Source of the DNA: Corynebacterium callunae DSM 20147
GTDB lineage: Bacteria; Actinomycetota; Actinomycetes; Mycobacteriales; Mycobacteriaceae
Assembly (NCBI RefSeq): GCF_000344785.1
Contig: NC_020506.1
Location: forward strand, 186,001-250,000
Length of the DNA stretch: 64,000 nt
Direction: 5' to 3'
Shown piece by piece: positions 37,335 to 45,405 of the stretch. The position numbers and the translations under genes were made by a program. The notes beneath the pieces are model-generated. The model did no database searches. It was not told where the DNA came from and saw nothing but the letters and a program-made list of their open reading frames with translations. The stretch's first letter is position 1. Each line of letters starts with the position of its first letter.

Positions 37335-38588
37335 ATGTCAGACCTCTCATTCACCCTTAAAACGAAGCTTGCCGACGACACCCCCGGCAAGCATGGGCGT
37401 ACCGGAACAATCCATACGCCCCATGGTGATATTCAAACCCCAGCTTTTATTCCAGTGGCCACCAAAGCAACGGTGAAAACCCTTACGCCCTCCCAGATTC
37501 GGGAAACTGGAGCGCAGGCAATTTTGTCTAATGCTTATCACCTCTACCTGCAGCCCGGCCCCGATATTGTTGATGAGGCAGGTGGCGTCTCTGAGTTTGA
37601 AAGCTGGCACGGACCTACCTACACCGATTCTGGCGGATTCCAGGTGTTGAGCCTGGGCTCTGGCTTCAAGAAGGTTTTGGCCATGGACACCAATAACCTC
37701 ACCCGCAATGACATTAAGGCTGCTAAGCGCGAGCGCATGGCCTTGGTTGATGATGATGGTGTGGATTTCCGCTCGGTGATCGACGGCTCCAAGCACCGCT
37801 TTACTCCTGAAGTATCCATGCAGATCCAGCATCAGCTGGGCGCGGATATTATCTTTGCCTTTGATGAGCTCACCACGCTTATTGATACTTATGACTATCA
37901 GGTGGAATCGGTTGAGCGTACTCGTCGCTGGGCAGAGCGCTGCTTATTAGAGCACGAAAGACTCACTCAGGAACGCGTCGAAAAGCCCCTGCAGTCCCTG
38001 TGGGGCGTTGTACAGGGCGCCCAATATGAAGACCTACGGCGCCAAGCCGTGCGCGGCTTGCTTGACCTTGACCGCCAGGCTGTCGACGCAGGACGCCGTG
38101 GTTTTGGTGGTTTTGGCATTGGTGGTGCCCTGGAGAAGGAAAATCTGGGCACTATTGTTGGGTGGGTTTGTGATGAATTGCCTGATGAGAAGCCTCGTCA
38201 CCTGTTGGGTATTTCTGAGCCAGATGATCTTTTTGTGGCTATTGAAGCTGGCGCGGACACCTTTGACTGTGTGGCACCTACTCGTTTGGGTCGCCGTGGC
38301 GGTGTGTACACCTTGGATGGTCGCGTGAACTTGAAGGGTGCGAAGTTTAAGCGCGATTTCCGTGGCATTGATGAGGAAATTGGCGGCTATGCCAGCGAAA
38401 ACTTCAGCCGCGCATATATTCACCATTTGCTTAAAGCCAAGGAATTTTTGGCAGGCACTTTGTGTACTATGCACAACCTCTATTTCATGATCACTTTGGT
38501 GGATAAAATCCGCGAGAGCATTGACAATGGCACCTACTACGACTTTAAGGCAGAGTTCTTGGGACGTTATTATGCAGCCAAAATTTAA
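37335..38588 (+). CDS. tgt: Divergent tRNA-guanine transglycosylase (Tgt)
   Basis: 417 residues of the TGT TIM-barrel family, which swap G34 for a 7-deazaguanine base in GUN-anticodon tRNAs. Catalytic elements are present: YTDSGGFQVLSLG (general acid Asp) and DTFDCVAPTRLGRRGG (nucleophile Asp). Two changes stand out. The structural zinc CxCxxC near the C terminus (about residues 344-360) is replaced by GIDEEIGGYASENFSRAYIHHL-type sequence with no cysteines in that motif, and the base-recognition loop reads GIGGALEKE instead of the GGLAVGE found in the Zymomonas enzyme; FDECT has become FDELT. The ATG at 37335 is chosen with TAGACT upstream. Neighbours are yhhQ and, further on, gluQRS, so the pathway is probably queuine salvage. 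Confidence 0.85.
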   Translation: MSDLSFTLKTKLADDTPGKHGRTGTIHTPHGDIQTPAFIPVATKATVKTLTPSQIRETGAQAILSNAYHLYLQPGPDIVDEAGGVSEFESWHGPTYTDSGGFQVLSLGSGFKKVLAMDTNNLTRNDIKAAKRERMALVDDDGVDFRSVIDGSKHRFTPEVSMQIQHQLGADIIFAFDELTTLIDTYDYQVESVERTRRWAERCLLEHERLTQERVEKPLQSLWGVVQGAQYEDLRRQAVRGLLDLDRQAVDAGRRGFGGFGIGGALEKENLGTIVGWVCDELPDEKPRHLLGISEPDDLFVAIEAGADTFDCVAPTRLGRRGGVYTLDGRVNLKGAKFKRDFRGIDEEIGGYASENFSRAYIHHLLKAKEFLAGTLCTMHNLYFMITLVDKIRESIDNGTYYDFKAEFLGRYYAAKI

Positions 38589-38602
38589 GAGAGCACTCTA
38601 AA

Positions 38603-38643
38603 AAAACTGGGGTACATCACTTCTGTGACGTACCCCAGTTTGG
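38603..38643. terminator. Bidirectional terminator between tgt and yhhQ
   Basis: AAACTGGGGTAC.TCAC and its complement pair around a 6-base loop, flanked by A and T runs on both strands. It separates the convergent tgt and yhhQ genes. Confidence 0.88.
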
Positions 38644-38653
38644 TTTTATTAAT

Positions 38654-39373
38654 TTAGTAGGAATAGCCTTCGCGCTTTTTCACCCACGCGATGACAAAGT
38701 AAGTAATTGGCATGAGAATAACCTCAAGCAGGGTCTTCCATAGGAAACCAACAATCACGTAGTTAAGGAAGTCGGCACCGGTGGCAATGCCAATCACCGG
38801 CGCTGCAATTGCACAAAAAATCAAAGTATCGGCAAATTCACCCACGATGGTGGAACCGAGCAAACGCGCCCACAGAGACTTCTCTCCGGTGCGTATTTTA
38901 ATGGAAACCAAGACCTTGGCATTAAGCAGCTGGCCCACAATATAACCAGCCAAAGAAGCCAATACGATTTGGGGAACGAGGCCCAAGGTGGAGCTAAAAG
39001 CTTCTTGGCCTTCCCAGAAACTCGCAGCAGGCAGCCAAATGGCGATATAAAAAGAGAAAACCGCAATGATGGTGATGATAAAACCGGTGATGATGGCGCG
39101 CCGGGTGGACTTATATCCATAACATTCGGCCAAAACATCACCCAGTACATAAGCAATGGGGAAGAGGAAGAAGGCACCGTCGGTAATCAGCGGGCCGATT
39201 TCAACACCTTTGGTGGCGTTGATATTTGAGATCAAAAAGACAGTCACAAAAAGTGCCAGCAATACGGGGTAGAGGCTGGGTTGGATGTGAATGAAGGAGG
39301 GATTTGCGGACGCAAGTTCTTTTTTGGAAGTTACGCCCTGCCCAGACGTTGAGGTGTTTTCAGTATTTTGCAC
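38654..39373 (-). CDS. yhhQ: Queuosine precursor transporter (YhhQ family)
   Basis: 239 residues with six hydrophobic segments. The family motif YVLGDVLAECYGYKSTRRAI and the later GEFADTLIF are visible. YhhQ imports preQ0, preQ1 or queuine, depending on the organism. It is convergent with tgt, and no preQ biosynthesis gene is seen in the window. The GTG start at 39373 has AAGGTAG upstream. The N-terminal 30 residues are polar and Ser/Thr-rich. Confidence 0.9.
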   Translation of the reverse strand: MQNTENTSTSGQGVTSKKELASANPSFIHIQPSLYPVLLALFVTVFLISNINATKGVEIGPLITDGAFFLFPIAYVLGDVLAECYGYKSTRRAIITGFIITIIAVFSFYIAIWLPAASFWEGQEAFSSTLGLVPQIVLASLAGYIVGQLLNAKVLVSIKIRTGEKSLWARLLGSTIVGEFADTLIFCAIAAPVIGIATGADFLNYVIVGFLWKTLLEVILMPITYFVIAWVKKREGYSY

Positions 39374-39418
39374 GTCAACTACCTTAAAGGGCGCCGGTTA
39401 AATTAAAGAATATGGCTA

Positions 39419-39458
39419 GATGAAAACTCTCTCATTTTTGTTTCATGGAGGTTTCATC
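39419..39458. repeat. Inverted repeat between yhhQ and the DUF1611-like gene
   Basis: GATGAAAACTC (39419-39429) and GAGGTTTCATC (39448-39458) are complementary at 10 of 11 positions, with 18 bases between. It lies in the divergent promoter region and could be an operator or an RNA hairpin; no known riboswitch is recognised. Confidence 0.45.
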
Positions 39459-39519
39459 AACGCACCTTTAACTAGGAGATGTACCCAGACAGCATCTTCT
39501 TGAAAGGTTCGTGAGTTCC

Positions 39520-40605
39520 ATGACTATTGCACTAGAGCGCCCCGTAACAATCAGCCACCACCAGCATGCAGTTCCGCTGCCACCGCGTATCCAAGCCAGC
39601 TACACCACGCGCCTGGTGGCAGCGGGCTTCGAAAAGCGCCCTTCTGCTTTTTATCTTGTTCCTGAAGCAAAACCGCAGGTGGGAGATGTGGTGATTGCCA
39701 AGGTCACGCGCATCAGCAGCCATAAGCGGATTGAAACGCCAGAGTCTCGCAAGGCCGTGCTTTTTGAGGGCGCGCTGGTGATGTTGGCCTATGGAAATCG
39801 CTATGCGGCTGATCAATTTTTGGCGCATGTGCCAGCGGACTTAAGTCCCTGCCATTTGGTGGCGGCTGGCGGAATTGCGGGAGTGGTTACTGAAATCCAC
39901 GATGACATGGAAGAACCCACCGAAATTGAGCCACTTGGTTTGTTGGCCACTAAGGGAAAAGTGGTTAATCTCCGCGATTTTGCAGCCCATGCAAATCCAC
40001 TTAAAACTCAAGAGACAACTCGGCGCCCGCAGGTCATCGCGGTCTTGGGTACCTCGATGAACTCTGGAAAATCCACCACGCTAGCGTGCTTGGTTAATGG
40101 CTTAAGCGCTGCAGGTCAGCGGGTGGCAGCCGGAAAAATCACTGGCACGGGTGCGGGAAATGATCGCATGTTGTATCACGATGCCGGCGCTGCGCAGGTT
40201 ATTGATTTCACGGATTTTGGATACCCCACCACCTTCAAATTGAACTTTGCAGAAATCCGCGCACTGAGCCTCAATATGATCAACGTTTTGGCAGCCAGCG
40301 GCTCCGATACAGTCATTGTGGAGATCGCCGATGGCATCTACCAAGGGGAAACTGCTCGACTTTTGCGCGATTCCAGCTTCCAAGACAGTGTTGATCACGT
40401 GGTTTTTGCGGCGGTGGATGCGCTGGGTGCTCATGCCGGAGTGCAAGAACTACAAGCAGCAGGCCTAAATGTTGCAGTTGCCTCGGGTGTGATGACAGCT
40501 TCGCCACTGGCTACGGCAGAAGCAGCGGCTGTTCTGGAAGTGCCGGTTGTTCCCACCTTTGATCTCACCAAACCTGAAGTGTCTCAGCAGCTGCTGGCCT
40601 CCTAA
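39520..40605 (+). CDS. DUF1611-like P-loop protein
   Basis: 361 residues. The C-terminal half has a P-loop GTSMNSGKST (residues 177-186) followed by a MobB/dethiobiotin-synthetase-like fold (GKITGTGAGNDRMLYHDAG, then DTVIVEIADGIYQGET). The N-terminal half is a separate beta-rich domain. Members are sometimes annotated as DUF1611 ATPases; no substrate is established here. The ATG at 39520 is preferred; GTG at 39511 is possible. It lies between yhhQ (divergent) and the ABC exporter-like gene (93 bp downstream, same strand). A molecular link to either is inference. Confidence 0.65.
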   Translation: MTIALERPVTISHHQHAVPLPPRIQASYTTRLVAAGFEKRPSAFYLVPEAKPQVGDVVIAKVTRISSHKRIETPESRKAVLFEGALVMLAYGNRYAADQFLAHVPADLSPCHLVAAGGIAGVVTEIHDDMEEPTEIEPLGLLATKGKVVNLRDFAAHANPLKTQETTRRPQVIAVLGTSMNSGKSTTLACLVNGLSAAGQRVAAGKITGTGAGNDRMLYHDAGAAQVIDFTDFGYPTTFKLNFAEIRALSLNMINVLAASGSDTVIVEIADGIYQGETARLLRDSSFQDSVDHVVFAAVDALGAHAGVQELQAAGLNVAVASGVMTASPLATAEAAAVLEVPVVPTFDLTKPEVSQQLLAS

Positions 40606-40698
40606 GCGCCCTAATCCCATAAGCCCCTAAGCTCCGTCCGCGAGCACAGGGCAATAGCGGAAAAGCATAGGAAAAAGGCGTAAAGGGAGGAGGAGAAT

Positions 40699-42171
40699 AT
40701 GCCTAAAATTTTCTCAGGGCGCAGGCGTTGGCTTTTGGCGCAACTAGCCTGTTTAGGCAGCTTGGAAGCCCTATTGGCAATTGTCATGTCGCTTAGTTTG
40801 GCGGCCGTGGTGGCAGGGGATAGCTCCCTTGGTACCGTGCTGGTGGCCTCCGCACTGGGAATTGGGCTAGGGCAGTGGATCCAAAAGGTTTTAGCGGAAG
40901 ATCTGGGCCAAGATTATGTGCATGAGGTCCGGCGCCTTTTGGTGGGTGCTGCTTTATTGCCTGATAATTCAACATCCTTAGGCGTCACCATCACGCGGGC
41001 CAGTAATGATCTCAGCGCGCTGAAAAATTGGATTGCCTTTGGCATCGTTCCGCTCATTACTGGGCTGCCGCTCATCGGAGTAGTGCTCACCGCACTATTT
41101 TGGATGGATCATAGAACCGGCTGGGCTGTGGTTGTTCCACTGGCTGTGGCACTTTCCCTGTTACCCGTGGTGGCTGCCTGGACGCTGCAGAGGACTCGGG
41201 AGCTGCGCCGGAAAAGAGGCCGTTTAGCTGCCCGTATTGCAGATGCCACATTAGCTGGTGAAGGCATCCGCGCAGCAGGTGCAATTCCGCGAGAGCTTAA
41301 TGCTATCTCCCGAGACTCAGACAAAGTTGTACAAGCTGCGCTCAAAAGATCCTGGGCAACTGGGTTGGGCCGCGCCATAATGGTGCTGGGTGCTTCAATG
41401 TCCATGATTAGTGTGGTACTCGCGGGGCATCTGCAAGCACATGAAACCGCCGGCACCATGTTATTGCTGGGTATTTTGGCTACTCCAATTAGTGATCTTG
41501 GCCGGGTGATGGATTATCGCCAAAATTACCGCGCTGCCTGCATGATCTTGGCACCCATTGTGGAAAAAGCCCAGCGGCACCGTGCCACAGAAGCTGCATT
41601 GCCGGGCTTAAAAGCAACACCTGAATTACCGGGCATTAAGATCGGCGAACTTATTGTGCAGCCAGGGGAAAGAATCCACCTCAAAGGCTCTCCGGAGGAA
41701 ACTCGCGCCTTCATAAAGAAACTTATTGATGATCCTGCAGCCATCGTTAATGGGCAAAACCTCAAAGACCTTAAATTGCAAGATCGCAGAGCATTGATGG
41801 CGATTGCCTCAGCACATTTGCCACTGAGCAGAGGTACCGTTTCCAGGCTGGTAAGTTTCCGCGTGCCCCAGGCTAGTACTGCGGAAATTCAAGAGGTGTT
41901 AGCGCAGGTTGGGCTAAAAAATGATGCCAAAACTTTGAAAACCAAATTGAAAAATGGGGGACAGCCGTGGAGTACTACAGATATCAATAAGCTCAAACTG
42001 GCTGCTGCTTTATTGCGCCAGCCACCGTTGATCGTGGTGGAAGATTTTGATCCCAGCTGCATTAACAACTATCCCGGAGTGCTGATTTCCACCATTCGCC
42101 CGCAGCCTAAAGCACTAGAGTCAGCGCAGGACTGGCGCGCGGTAGAACTCGGCGCACATATTAGGGTGTAG
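40699..42171 (+). CDS. ABC exporter-like protein with degenerate ATPase domain
   Basis: 490 residues. The N-terminal 290 residues form an ABC type-I exporter membrane domain with four to six hydrophobic segments, including conserved ELRRKRGRLAARIADATLAGEGIRAAG (coupling helix region). The C-terminal 190 residues resemble a nucleotide-binding domain but the Walker A is lost: the P-loop position reads LKGSPEETRAF (327-337), with no GxGKS. The signature region is NGGQPWSTTDINKLKLAAALLRQPPLIVVEDFDP, a decayed LSGGQ and Walker B. It is thus probably unable to hydrolyse ATP alone. It starts with AGGAGGAG upstream and ends 3 bp before gluQRS, so the two are co-transcribed. Confidence 0.7.
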   Translation: MPKIFSGRRRWLLAQLACLGSLEALLAIVMSLSLAAVVAGDSSLGTVLVASALGIGLGQWIQKVLAEDLGQDYVHEVRRLLVGAALLPDNSTSLGVTITRASNDLSALKNWIAFGIVPLITGLPLIGVVLTALFWMDHRTGWAVVVPLAVALSLLPVVAAWTLQRTRELRRKRGRLAARIADATLAGEGIRAAGAIPRELNAISRDSDKVVQAALKRSWATGLGRAIMVLGASMSMISVVLAGHLQAHETAGTMLLLGILATPISDLGRVMDYRQNYRAACMILAPIVEKAQRHRATEAALPGLKATPELPGIKIGELIVQPGERIHLKGSPEETRAFIKKLIDDPAAIVNGQNLKDLKLQDRRALMAIASAHLPLSRGTVSRLVSFRVPQASTAEIQEVLAQVGLKNDAKTLKTKLKNGGQPWSTTDINKLKLAAALLRQPPLIVVEDFDPSCINNYPGVLISTIRPQPKALESAQDWRAVELGAHIRV

Positions 42172-42174
42172 AGC

Positions 42175-43059
42175 ATGGCAGGTAGATATGCACCCTCACC
42201 CAGCGGCGACCTTCATTTTGGCAATCTCCGCACCGCCGTGCTGGCGTGGCTTTTTGCCCGCAGCGATGGCAAGCAGTTCCATATGCGCATTGAGGATATT
42301 GATGAGCAGCGCTCCTCCCGCGAATCCGCGGAGCGCCAGCTTAATGATTTAAAAAGCCTCGGATTGGACTGGGATGGGGAAGTGCTCTACCAGTCCTCTC
42401 GCTACGCGGCTTATACCGCGGCCTTGGAAAAGCTCGAGACCTATGAGTGTTATTGCTCGCGCCGGGATATTTTGGAAGCTTCCCGTGCACCGCATGCCGC
42501 GCCGGGTATGTACCCAGGTACCTGCCGTAATTTGAGCCCACAGGAGCGCGTCGAAAAGCGCAAAGAGTTAGCCGCGCAAAACCGCCACCCGGCCGTGCGC
42601 CTGCGTGCTGACCGCACTAGCTTTGCTTTTTATGACCGGCTGCGCGGGCCCTGCGAGGGCGCCGTGGATGATTTTATTTTGCTGCGCGGCGGTCAGGAGC
42701 CCGGGTGGGCATACAACTTGGCGGTTGTTGTTGATGATACCTATCAGGGCGTTGACCAGGTAGTTCGCGGAGATGACCTGCTTGATTCCGCGGCCCGCCA
42801 GGCCTATTTGGCCACGCTGCTCGGCGCGCCCGTGCCCGAGTACATCCATGTGCCACTCGTCCTAAACACAAACGGGCAGCGCCTAGCCAAGCGCGACGGG
42901 GCAGTAACCCTGCCCGAAATGCTTGTCGACGCGACGCTCCCGGAAGTTTTTGCCCGAATCGCCCTTTCCTTGGGCTATAAAGACATAAACTCGGCCACTC
43001 AACTTCTCGAGGTTTTTGAACCTGGAAAGTTGAGCACCGAGCCTTTTATCTATTACTGA
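42175..43059 (+). CDS. gluQ: Glutamyl-queuosine tRNA(Asp) synthetase GluQRS
   Basis: 294 residues, the size of a stand-alone GluRS catalytic domain without an anticodon-binding domain. The HIGH-like motif is HFGN in [17 protein letters not shown], and the KMSKS-like motif is RLAKRDGAV. The zinc site CYCSRRDI then YPGTC is intact. The enzyme attaches glutamate to queuosine in tRNA-Asp. Its presence implies that queuosine is made or salvaged, agreeing with the nearby tgt and yhhQ. It begins 3 bp after the ABC-like gene and its tail overlaps the dioxygenase pseudogene by 7 bp. Confidence 0.93.
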   Translation: MAGRYAPSPSGDLHFGNLRTAVLAWLFARSDGKQFHMRIEDIDEQRSSRESAERQLNDLKSLGLDWDGEVLYQSSRYAAYTAALEKLETYECYCSRRDILEASRAPHAAPGMYPGTCRNLSPQERVEKRKELAAQNRHPAVRLRADRTSFAFYDRLRGPCEGAVDDFILLRGGQEPGWAYNLAVVVDDTYQGVDQVVRGDDLLDSAARQAYLATLLGAPVPEYIHVPLVLNTNGQRLAKRDGAVTLPEMLVDATLPEVFARIALSLGYKDINSATQLLEVFEPGKLSTEPFIYY

Positions 43060-44029
43060 GGAGGCATCATGCCGCTAGGTGGGGTTCCGCCGGCACCTGG
43101 GCCACCCATACCGCCGCCGGGCATGGACTGATTCTGCGCCGTGGTGCTATCAATTGGCACATTAATGGAAGTGGTGTAACCGCTGGTGACATCGCCGGTG
43201 AACTTAGGCAGCTGCTGATCATAACCATCAGAGAAAATGCCATCAGTATCGAGAGTTACCTTATCCAGGTTGCTCAGGGAATTTCCGTACACGCTATCTC
43301 TGCATAAACAGCGCGGGATACGGTTTCATCGATGGCAATCTGAGAGGTCAAAATATTATTGGTGGAATCCGTAATACTTGCCTTATCAGGGAAAACCTCA
43401 AAGTGGATATGTGGCCAACGACCGGAATAACAACCTGGGACGATGGTCTCGAAAGTGACCTGACCATACTTATCGGCAACCTGCACACCGCGTAGGTAAG
43501 TCTCATTGGTTAGTGCATCGTCATACATGGAATAACGGCCTGGGGCGTCACAGTGCCAGATATATACTGCAGCACCTTCCATCGGCGCATTGTTATCAGT
43601 GATGTCCAAAACAGTCATGGTCAAAGTCAGTGGCACGCCTTCTGCCACGGTGTCAGTATCAATGGACTTAGTGATATCAGAACGCTCTACGCCGGAAGCT
43701 TCCAAAACGTCTGGGCCATTGGACCCATCGCCTGGGTAAGGGCCTTGAGTTTCAGATTTCATCTCTGTCAGGGCAGCAGCTGCAGCTGAGGTAGTAGATG
43801 AAGCGGTGGTGCTTGCCGCAGCGGAAGAAGTAGAAGAGCTTGCCGCGGAAGAGGTGCCGCTTGGTGAACATGCAGCTAGTGCCACGCTACCACCGGCGAT
43901 ACCGAGGAATCCCAACACCTTACGGCGGGAAAGGACAGTTCCGATGTCAAAGCCCAGTCCCTGGTCCTCGAGGTCATCTTTTTGATTCGGGAGCTCTCTG
44001 CCCTCAAATTGACGCATCTGCTGAGTCAT
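43053..44029 (-). pseudogene. Frameshifted intradiol dioxygenase-like Tat lipoprotein
   Basis: The reverse strand encodes an intradiol ring-cleavage dioxygenase-like protein in two frames. The first part (43274-44029) begins with LSRRKVLGFLGIAGGSVALAAC, a twin-arginine signal with a lipobox Cys, followed by a Ser/Ala/Thr linker and the catalytic fold with YIWHCDAPGRYSMY and GRWPHIHFEVF holding the iron Tyr and His ligands. Near 43293-43300 the reading breaks: AVYAEIACTEIP ends early, and the expected continuation VYGNSLSNLDKV is in the next frame (43053-43292). Inserting one G (GAGAT to GAGGAT) restores the full protein. Possible true pseudogene or sequencing error. AAAGG precedes the ATG at 44029. 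Confidence 0.82.
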
Positions 44030-44362
44030 GATTCGGCCTTTCTAGGAAGTCTTGGTGTTGCTTACAGCAGAGAACTTTAAAGCGTTGATCTGAACACTTA
44101 CTGAACACTTCCTGTGTGTAAAAATTTAGCTATATGCCAAATTTGCGCCGAAATTCTTGCCCGCGCAGAAAAAGCTGTGCAAATAGCAGCTTAGCTGTCA
44201 GAGAACTCGGTAAATACCTAAATTTTCCCCTTGCTCACAGTGTCACCTCAGAGATGTTGGCATGTGGGCGATATTCCAGGTGACAGATTTTTAACGTCAC
44301 CTAGTGCGCTGTGCTGTTAAGGTGCAATTAGCGATAGCTCTATCAAGAAAGAGGTTGAATTA
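44030..44362. promoter_or_regulatory. Divergent upstream region with three GTCACCT motifs
   Basis: A 333-bp gap without a gene. TGTCACCT (44241-44248) and AGGTGACA (44278-44285) form an 8-bp inverted pair, and a third GTCACCT lies at 44296-44302, all upstream of the PH-domain gene. AAGAAAGAGG upstream of 44363 may be its ribosome-binding site. Nothing else is recognised. Confidence 0.45.
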
Positions 44363-44746
44363 ATGGCAGCTGAACTAAATGCACTTACAAATTGGCAATT
44401 TCATCAAGAGGTTCCTATTCCCAATGACATAGGACCACTCCTTGTTCCAGGTGAAATTCCGGTTGCTGCATACAAAACCTTCCGAGATTCCGCAATCTTT
44501 ACTGATCGTCGCATGATTGTGCGCGATTCTCAGGGCATGATGGGTAAGAAGATTGAAATGTATTCCTTGCCTTATAAGTCCATTGATATGTGGTCTTCTG
44601 AAAACGCAGGCACTTTGGATTTCAATGCGGAGTTGGAACTGTGGACCAGGGTGGGGCTAATCAAAATTAAGTTGGGCCGTGGCGTGGATGTGCGCCGTCT
44701 AGATAGTCTCATTGCACATGCAGTTCTGGGAACCTTAGGCCACTAA
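44363..44746 (+). CDS. Bacterial PH-domain protein
   Basis: 127 residues, no membrane segment. FTDRRMIVRDSQGMMGKKIEMYSLPYKSIDMWSSENAG is the strand-turn pattern of the bacterial PH domain (bPH), with the rest of the protein completing a beta barrel and a C-terminal helix. Function in bacteria is generally unknown. It is transcribed alone, with GTCACCT repeats upstream and a hairpin downstream. Confidence 0.8.
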   Translation: MAAELNALTNWQFHQEVPIPNDIGPLLVPGEIPVAAYKTFRDSAIFTDRRMIVRDSQGMMGKKIEMYSLPYKSIDMWSSENAGTLDFNAELELWTRVGLIKIKLGRGVDVRRLDSLIAHAVLGTLGH

Positions 44747-44764
44747 AACTGTGCTGAGAATTTA

Positions 44765-44812
44765 GATCCCCGAGTTCGCGTGTCCGAGAGGAGAAGTGGA
44801 CTCGGGGTCTCC
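44765..44812 (+). terminator. Probable terminator hairpin after the PH gene
   Basis: AGATCCCCGAGTTC and GGACTCGGGGTCT pair. There is no strong T run, so it is less certain. It resembles the stem after recR at 50762-50808, also built on CCGAGTTC/GAACTCGG. Confidence 0.5.
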
Positions 44813-44884
44813 CACTAATTGGGTGCTGGGCGCGCTGGTCTAATAAATCAGCTGTGTGTGGGGAGGACGGGGAGTGCTGTGGAG

Positions 44885-44958
44885 ACCTCGGATTCAAGGC
44901 CTCGGATTCACTCAAAAAACCTCGGATTCAGCACTCCTTCCGAGGTACTGAATCCGAG
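44885..44958 (-). repeat. CTGAATCCGAG terminator repeat, copy B
   Basis: Inverted second copy of the 31527-31601 block: reverse-strand sequence matches over about 75 bp including the stem, the T6 run and the trailing GAATCCGAGG units, with a handful of substitutions. Like copy A it lies downstream of a tRNA on the same strand. Confidence 0.85.
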
Positions 44959-44974
44959 AGATTTCACAGGAGCC

Positions 44975-45008
44975 AAAAAACACCCCTGATGGAAAACCAT
45001 CAGGGGTG
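44975..45008 (-). terminator. Terminator of tRNA-Ser(GGA)
   Basis: CACCCCTGATGG pairs perfectly with CCATCAGGGGTG, with T6 on the reverse strand. Confidence 0.93.
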
Positions 45009-45016
45009 CTAATTTG

Positions 45017-45101
45017 CGGAGGATAGGGGATTTGAACCCCTGAGGGATTGCTCCCAACCCGCGTTCCAGGCGAGCGACATAGGCCGCTAGTCGAATCCTC
45101 C
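45017..45101 (-). tRNA. tRNA-Ser (anticodon GGA)
   Basis: Reverse-strand acceptor GGAGGAT pairs with ATCCTCC, discriminator G. The anticodon loop of CTCGCCTGGAACGCGGG gives GGA. A long variable arm (TTGGGAGCAATCCCTC) is present. CCA is not encoded. Confidence 0.94.
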
Positions 45102-45223
45102 AGCTAGAACAGTAACAACACGTGGTCGCTGCGTTCTGGAGATTAGATTACACAAAAGTCTTCGCAAAATTCAAATCCGCTCGCAGTTGGCATTTCTTAA
45201 GGGGTGTCAGCTAAAGTAATGCG

Positions 45224-45315
45224 CAGGATCCCGTGCGGCGTTTATCTTGTGAACTCCCCCAGGGCAGGAATGCAGCAAGGGTCAGCGAGCTCTGACGGGT
45301 GCGCGGGATCCCCTA
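45224..45315 (+). ncRNA. ffs: Signal recognition particle RNA (4.5S type)
   Basis: GGATCCCGTGC at the 5' end pairs with GCGCGGGATCC at the 3' end. The centre, with CCCCCAGGGCAGGAATGCAGCAAGGGT, contains the conserved Ffh-binding helix-8 elements (AGG, GGAA-type tetraloop variant GGAATGCAGCA) of the small bacterial SRP RNA. Position next to dnaX/recR is typical of Gram-positives. The ends are approximate. A terminator follows at 45326. Confidence 0.88.
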
Positions 45316-45325
45316 AAGCGTCTAG

Positions 45326-45355
45326 AGTGGTGGCCCGAGGCCACTGCTCTTTTTT
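45326..45355 (+). terminator. Terminator of SRP RNA
   Basis: A 10-bp stem with one or two wobbles (AGTGGTGGCC / GGCCACTGCT) and a CGA loop, followed by a run of Ts. Confidence 0.8.
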
Positions 45356-45405
45356 GTGGCATTTTTCCGTCGTTCCTATTACCACCACACCGGAGGTACG
45401 CAGTC

